Source of the DNA: CAZFCK01 sp964517355 | Lineage (GTDB): Bacteria; Desulfobacterota; Desulfovibrionia; Desulfovibrionales; Desulfovibrionaceae | Assembly: GCA_964517355.1 (NCBI GenBank) | Contig: CAZFCK010000209.1 | Location: forward strand, 1-8,585 | DNA: 8,585 nt | Direction: 5' to 3' | Part shown: positions 5,682 to 8,585 of the stretch, piece by piece | Layout of the letters: each line of letters starts with the position of its first letter | How positions within the stretch are numbered: position 1 is the first letter of the stretch | Position numbers and translations under genes: made by a program | The notes under the pieces: generated by a model | Seen by the model: only the letters and a program-made list of their open reading frames with translations | The model's database searches: none | Told to the model about the DNA's origin: nothing

Positions 5682-6290
5682 GCGGCGCGCCATGGCCGGC
5701 AGCTGGTTGCGCCGGTCCGCGGAAGACCGGCCATCCTGCGGTGCCACATTAATTGGTGACGGCCCGGCGTGCAAGTCTTTCGCGCGGGGCGCCTGTCTGG
5801 AATGGATCTCTTATGGAAAGAAAGATTCCTCATGACCGTGTCGCCCCGGTAGTTGGTTCGCATATCGTCGCTACCACGGGCATCCTTGCGACGAGCGATG
5901 AATGTTGAGTATTATGCGATTGCTATATGAATTCCATCCGGGTCGCGTTGAAAAAGAATCCTGAAGAATCGCCTCCTGGCAAATTCCTCTTGCTTCGGAT
6001 CATGTTTTTATAATAAAAGTAAATGCATTTGGATCGGTATCTCTTTTTCATGGACCAAGGCAAACGCATTTCGGATGCATTTTCGGGAGTCGCGTGATCC
6101 TTTGCGGCATGCGCATCAGGATCATTGAACAGAGTGTGGGGAACTGTTTTTCCGGCATGGCCAGGAGCAATAAAGGGGCACGCGCAAGGCGTCTTACTGT
6201 CCGCCGCCCGGAACCCGACATCTTTTCCGCAGTGCGCCAAATTCTGTGGGGTGTCGCAAGCAGCAGCCGTCAAAATGAGGAGGAACGAAA
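5682..6290. other. Gene-free region of about 600 bases before the receptor gene
   Basis: No convincing ORF on either strand. It begins with two mutually exclusive stems: ATGGCCGG/CCGGCCAT (5692-5699 with 5727-5734) or GCCGGTC/GACCGGC (5711-5717 with 5725-5731). Further on, CGTCGC/GCGACG pairs (5866-5871 with 5888-5893), competing with GGTAG/CTACC nearby. From about 5935 the sequence becomes A+T richer. At 6095-6124 there is an imperfect hairpin, TGATCC/GGATCA outside and TGCG/CGCA inside. No known riboswitch consensus was matched. The region may be the long leader and promoter zone of the receptor gene plus remnants of older sequence. Confidence 0.5.
5985..6014 (+). promoter_or_regulatory. 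Candidate promoter for the chemotaxis receptor gene
   Basis: A perfect TATAAT at 6009-6014 lies in an A+T-rich patch. No good -35 is found at 16-18 bases: TTGCTT at 5990-5995 is only 13 bases away, and sequences at the right distance match poorly. If used, the transcript would start near 6020 and carry a leader of about 270 bases to the GTG at 6291. The -10 is clear, the promoter is only possible. Confidence 0.35.
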
Positions 6291-8315
6291 GTGAAAAACT
6301 TGAAACTGGCAGTGAAAATCGGCATTGGATTCGGCTTCCTCATCATCATCGCCTGCGGCCTCGGCGGCATGGCAATCCTGTACATGAGCGAGGTGCAAAC
6401 GGACGCCACAAGTCTGGCCCAAGAGTACATGCCGGAAGTGGATATCGCCAATGAGCTTGAGCGCAACGTCTTGCTCGCCATGATGGCCGTTCGGGGATAT
6501 GGGCTCAGCGCCAATCCGGAGTACCTCAAACAGGGGCGCGAACACCTGACAAACGCCCGCACCGGTATAGAACGAGCACGGCTGCATGCGGACAAATACA
6601 CGGCGCTCGTGGAATTGCGCCAAAAGGTGAATATCGCCGCAACCAACCTGGAACAATACGAAAAGCTCGTCAATGAAACCGAATCCATGAACACTGCAAT
6701 CAGTCAGAACCGCTCCGCTCTTGACGCGGCTGCGGCGAGATATATGCAGAACTGCCAGGATTTCCTCACAAGTCAAAACGAAACCATGATCCAGCAAATC
6801 GATTCCGAGGCAATGGCCCATGAACTCAAAGACCGCCACGACAAGATAACCTGGATCAACGACATCGTTGATCTGGGCAACGACACCCGCGTCAAGAACT
6901 TCAAGGCCCAGGCCACAGGCGATATGGCCTTGCTGCGGAGCGCCAAGGACAACTTCCCGAAGATGGAAGACTTATTCAATAAATTGCGCGCAGTAACCCG
7001 GCAGGAAGACAATATTAAGCAAATCGCCCAAACTCGTGAAGCGGCCAACCAGTATATGGAGGCCATGATCGCTTATGAACAAAACGCATTGAAATTAAGC
7101 GAGTTGGCCACACTGCGCGAAGACGCCGGCAACAAAGTGCTCGAAGCGGCCCAGGCAACCGCGTCCGCGGGCATGAAGCAGGCCGCCGTAATTTCCGATC
7201 AGGCTGTGAAGAACCTCTCCCAGGCGTCCATGATCATGGTCATCGGCCTGGCTGCGGCCGTATTGCTCGGCATCCTCGTTTCCATATTGCTCACGCGCGC
7301 CATTACGCGCCCCATCATTCAGGGAGTGGCCTTTGCCCAGGCCATGTCCGGGGGCGATTTCACGCAAAAACTCGACATCCAGCAGCGTGACGAAGTGGGC
7401 AACCTGGCCCAGGCCCTGAACAACATGGTGGACCGCCTGCGTGAAGTCGTGGCTGAAGTGCAAACCGCCACGGACAATGTGGCCTCGGGCAGTGAAGAGC
7501 TTTCATCCTCCTCGCAAAGCCTTTCGCAAGGCGCCACTGAACAGGCCGCCAGCGTTGAGGAGGTCTCTTCCTCCATGGAGCAGATGACTTCCAATATCCG
7601 CCAGAATGCCGAAAATGCGCAGCAGACGCAGCAGATTGCCGTTTCCGCGGCCAAGGACGCCGAACAGGGCGGCCAGGCAGTGGCGCAGGCTGTCGAGGCC
7701 ATGAAGAACATTGCGGAAAAGATTTCCATAATCGAGGAAATCGCGCGCCAGACGAACCTGCTTGCGCTCAACGCGGCCATCGAGGCTGCCCGGGCCGGCG
7801 AACACGGCAAGGGCTTCGCCGTGGTCGCCGCTGAAGTGCGCAAACTCGCGGAACGCAGCGGCGCCGCCGCCGCCGAGATCAGCGAGCTGTCCACCTCCAG
7901 CGTGCAGGTGGCGGAAAACGCGGGCCAGATGTTGACCAAAATGGTGCCCGACATCCAGAAGACCGCCGATCTTATCCAGGAAATCGCGGCGGCCAGCAAC
8001 GAACAAAATTCCGGAGCCGAACAGATCAACAAGGCCGTGCAACAGCTGGATCAAGTTGTGCAGCAAAACGCCTCGGCTTCAGAAGAAATGGCCTCCACCG
8101 CTGAAGAACTCTCCAGCCAGGCCGAGCAGCTTATGAGCACCATGACCTTCTTCAAGGTCAGCTCCAGCGGCTCCTCCGTCCGTCGCAAGACGGTCAAGGC
8201 CCTGCCAGGGGCGAGAAAGGCCATTGCCGCGGTCAAGTCGGCTCCAAAAAGCAAGGATACAGGCATTGCCCTGGAAATGGACAGCTCCCTGGATGAGGAT
8301 TTCGAGCGTTTCTAA
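6291..8315 (+). CDS. Methyl-accepting chemotaxis protein with large helical periplasmic sensor (HBM-like)
   Basis: A 674-residue inner-membrane chemoreceptor that controls CheA/CheW. TM1 spans about 8-31 and TM2 about 314-335. Between them lies an all-helical, largely unbroken periplasmic domain of about 280 residues. That is twice the size of a simple four-helix bundle and fits the helical bimodular (HBM) type known from McpS; the ligand cannot be read. HAMP follows at about 337-391 (RAITRPI at 336-342 is its start). The cytoplasmic hairpin is typical, with tip sequence EIARQTNLLALNAAIEAARAGE at 483-504. Methylatable Gln/Glu-rich helices lie on both sides. After the bundle there is a basic, flexible linker and an acidic tail ending in DFERF (670-674), which fits the x-aromatic-x-x-aromatic pattern of CheR/CheB-tethering pentapeptides. 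The start is GTG, fixed by GAGGAGG (6277-6283) with a 7-base spacer. It stands alone as a transcription unit. Confidence 0.93.
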   Translation: MKNLKLAVKIGIGFGFLIIIACGLGGMAILYMSEVQTDATSLAQEYMPEVDIANELERNVLLAMMAVRGYGLSANPEYLKQGREHLTNARTGIERARLHADKYTALVELRQKVNIAATNLEQYEKLVNETESMNTAISQNRSALDAAAARYMQNCQDFLTSQNETMIQQIDSEAMAHELKDRHDKITWINDIVDLGNDTRVKNFKAQATGDMALLRSAKDNFPKMEDLFNKLRAVTRQEDNIKQIAQTREAANQYMEAMIAYEQNALKLSELATLREDAGNKVLEAAQATASAGMKQAAVISDQAVKNLSQASMIMVIGLAAAVLLGILVSILLTRAITRPIIQGVAFAQAMSGGDFTQKLDIQQRDEVGNLAQALNNMVDRLREVVAEVQTATDNVASGSEELSSSSQSLSQGATEQAASVEEVSSSMEQMTSNIRQNAENAQQTQQIAVSAAKDAEQGGQAVAQAVEAMKNIAEKISIIEEIARQTNLLALNAAIEAARAGEHGKGFAVVAAEVRKLAERSGAAAAEISELSTSSVQVAENAGQMLTKMVPDIQKTADLIQEIAAASNEQNSGAEQINKAVQQLDQVVQQNASASEEMASTAEELSSQAEQLMSTMTFFKVSSSGSSVRRKTVKALPGARKAIAAVKSAPKSKDTGIALEMDSSLDEDFERF

Positions 8316-8345
8316 CAGCATATTGACTTTGAAAGAGGTATGCTC
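8313..8345 (+). repeat. Lone hairpin I relative of the dispersed repeat
   Basis: Directly at the receptor stop codon, AGCATA (8317-8322) pairs with TATGCT (8339-8344). Inside, CTTT-GAA-AGAG (8327-8337) pairs with one T.G. The order and the GAA loop match hairpin I of the repeat copies at 3137 and 5579, and GACTTTGAAA is nearly shared with the latter. The rest of the element is absent here. It may be a worn partial copy or an independent hairpin. Confidence 0.45.
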
Positions 8346-8372
8346 CAGCGGCTTAAGAACCTTTTTTAAAAA

Positions 8373-8415
8373 CTTCAGCCCTTGGGCGCGGTCGTTTCGC
8401 GCCTTAGGGCTGAAG
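8373..8415 (-). terminator. Long hairpin, terminator-like on the minus strand
   Basis: CTTCAGCCCT (8373-8382) pairs perfectly with AGGGCTGAAG (8406-8415). GGCGCG (8385-8390) continues with CGCGCC (8398-8403) around a 7-base loop. On the minus strand the stem is followed by five Ts, so it could end transcripts arriving from beyond the right window edge. On the plus strand no T-tract follows. Confidence 0.45.
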
Positions 8416-8475
8416 ATGGCAGCGCTGGTTTCTCCCCCGGCGAATTTTCGTTTCACAAGGTCGTTTTTCCGGCGT

Positions 8476-8536
8476 CCAGGGGCCTCCCCTGGTCGTCGTG
8501 CGGGCGCGAAAGTCCGCGACTTTATTCTTTTTTTTT
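8476..8536 (+). terminator. Intrinsic terminator behind the chemotaxis receptor gene
   Basis: Two hairpins in tandem: CCAGGGG-CCT-CCCCTGG (8476-8492, perfect 7 bp), then GTCG(TG)CGG / CCGCGAC (8495-8503 with 8514-8520, two-base bulge). The second is directly followed by a long T-rich tract (8521-8536). It is the best rho-independent terminator of the window, about 180 bases after the receptor stop codon. The T-tract abuts the inverted repeat copy. Confidence 0.65.
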
Positions 8537-8585
8537 AGCGCATTTTCGCCTTGAAACAAGGCTCTCCCCTGAAACAATTTCCAAT
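8536..8585 (-). repeat. Dispersed structured repeat, copy 4 (inverted, right end cut off by window)
   Basis: The reverse complement of these 50 bases is identical to 3191-3240. It contains hairpin III, the right arm and loop of hairpin II, and the terminal GCGCTA, which here begins at the T-tract of the terminator. The missing part should lie to the right of the window. The orientation is opposite to all other copies here. Confidence 0.9.

Noticed and set aside
5682..5908. c-di-GMP (GEMM) riboswitch before a chemoreceptor
   Set aside because: A GGTAG-containing hairpin invites the idea, but the conserved CACGCACAGGGCAAACC part is missing and the gene is too far away.
5802..5908. Small plus-strand ORFs of 16 and 31 residues (starts at 5802 and 5813)
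   Set aside because: Weak ribosome binding sites, short length and no recognisable similarity. They overlap hairpins and each other in different frames.
5977..5993. Sigma-54-like TGGC...TTGC
   Set aside because: The distance between the GG and GC elements is two bases too long, and sigma-54 sites tolerate almost no spacing change.
5923..6273. 116-residue minus-strand ORF
   Set aside because: No ribosome binding site or domain, patchy composition, and it covers the probable promoter region of the receptor gene.
1..8585. CRISPR array or tRNA-like reading of the repeats and cloverleaf fold
   Set aside because: The copies are thousands of bases apart without regular spacers. The cloverleaf-like part lacks tRNA T-loop and anticodon features.

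Overview
The window looks like chromosomal DNA of a G+C-rich Gram-negative bacterium. A sulfate-reducer-type member of the Desulfovibrionaceae is my best guess. The hints are a large chemotaxis receptor ending in a DFERF-type tail, an MltB-type transglycosylase, a stand-alone Mth938-like protein and a mosaic glycosyltransferase. This assignment rests on gene style, not on a marker gene. I see no rRNA, tRNA, CRISPR array or transposase gene.

Layout from left to right. (1) Positions 1-41 are the right part of a dispersed structured repeat. (2) 246-2996 (+) encodes a 916-residue multidomain glycosyltransferase: a decayed methyltransferase-like N-terminus, a coiled coil, a DUF616-like domain and a C-terminal GT2 domain. 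(3) 2997-3380 is intergenic. It holds a strong hairpin, a doubtful 28-residue basic ORF and the only full-length consensus copy of the repeat (3137-3240). (4) 3381-4355 (+) encodes an exported MltB-like lytic transglycosylase. (5) 4345-4695 (-) encodes a Mth938-like protein whose 3' end overlaps the transglycosylase gene by 11 bases. (6) 4815-5471 (-) encodes a 218-residue protein I do not recognise. (7) 5579-5681 is a second, diverged repeat copy. It is followed by about 600 gene-free bases with several hairpins and a good -10 box. (8) 6291-8315 (+) encodes a 674-residue methyl-accepting chemotaxis protein with a GTG start and a very strong ribosome binding site. (9) 8316-8585 holds a lone copy of the repeat's first hairpin, two further hairpins, an intrinsic terminator and an inverted partial repeat copy.

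The genes do not form one pathway. They cover surface glycan synthesis, peptidoglycan turnover, chemotaxis and two small cytoplasmic proteins. The most striking non-coding signal is the roughly 104-base repeat. It folds into one hairpin plus a three-way, cloverleaf-like part, and it shows three paired (compensatory) changes between its two complete copies. It also has TA-flanked imperfect inverted ends, as expected of a MITE of the IS630/Tc1 type. The window begins and ends inside copies of it in opposite orientation.
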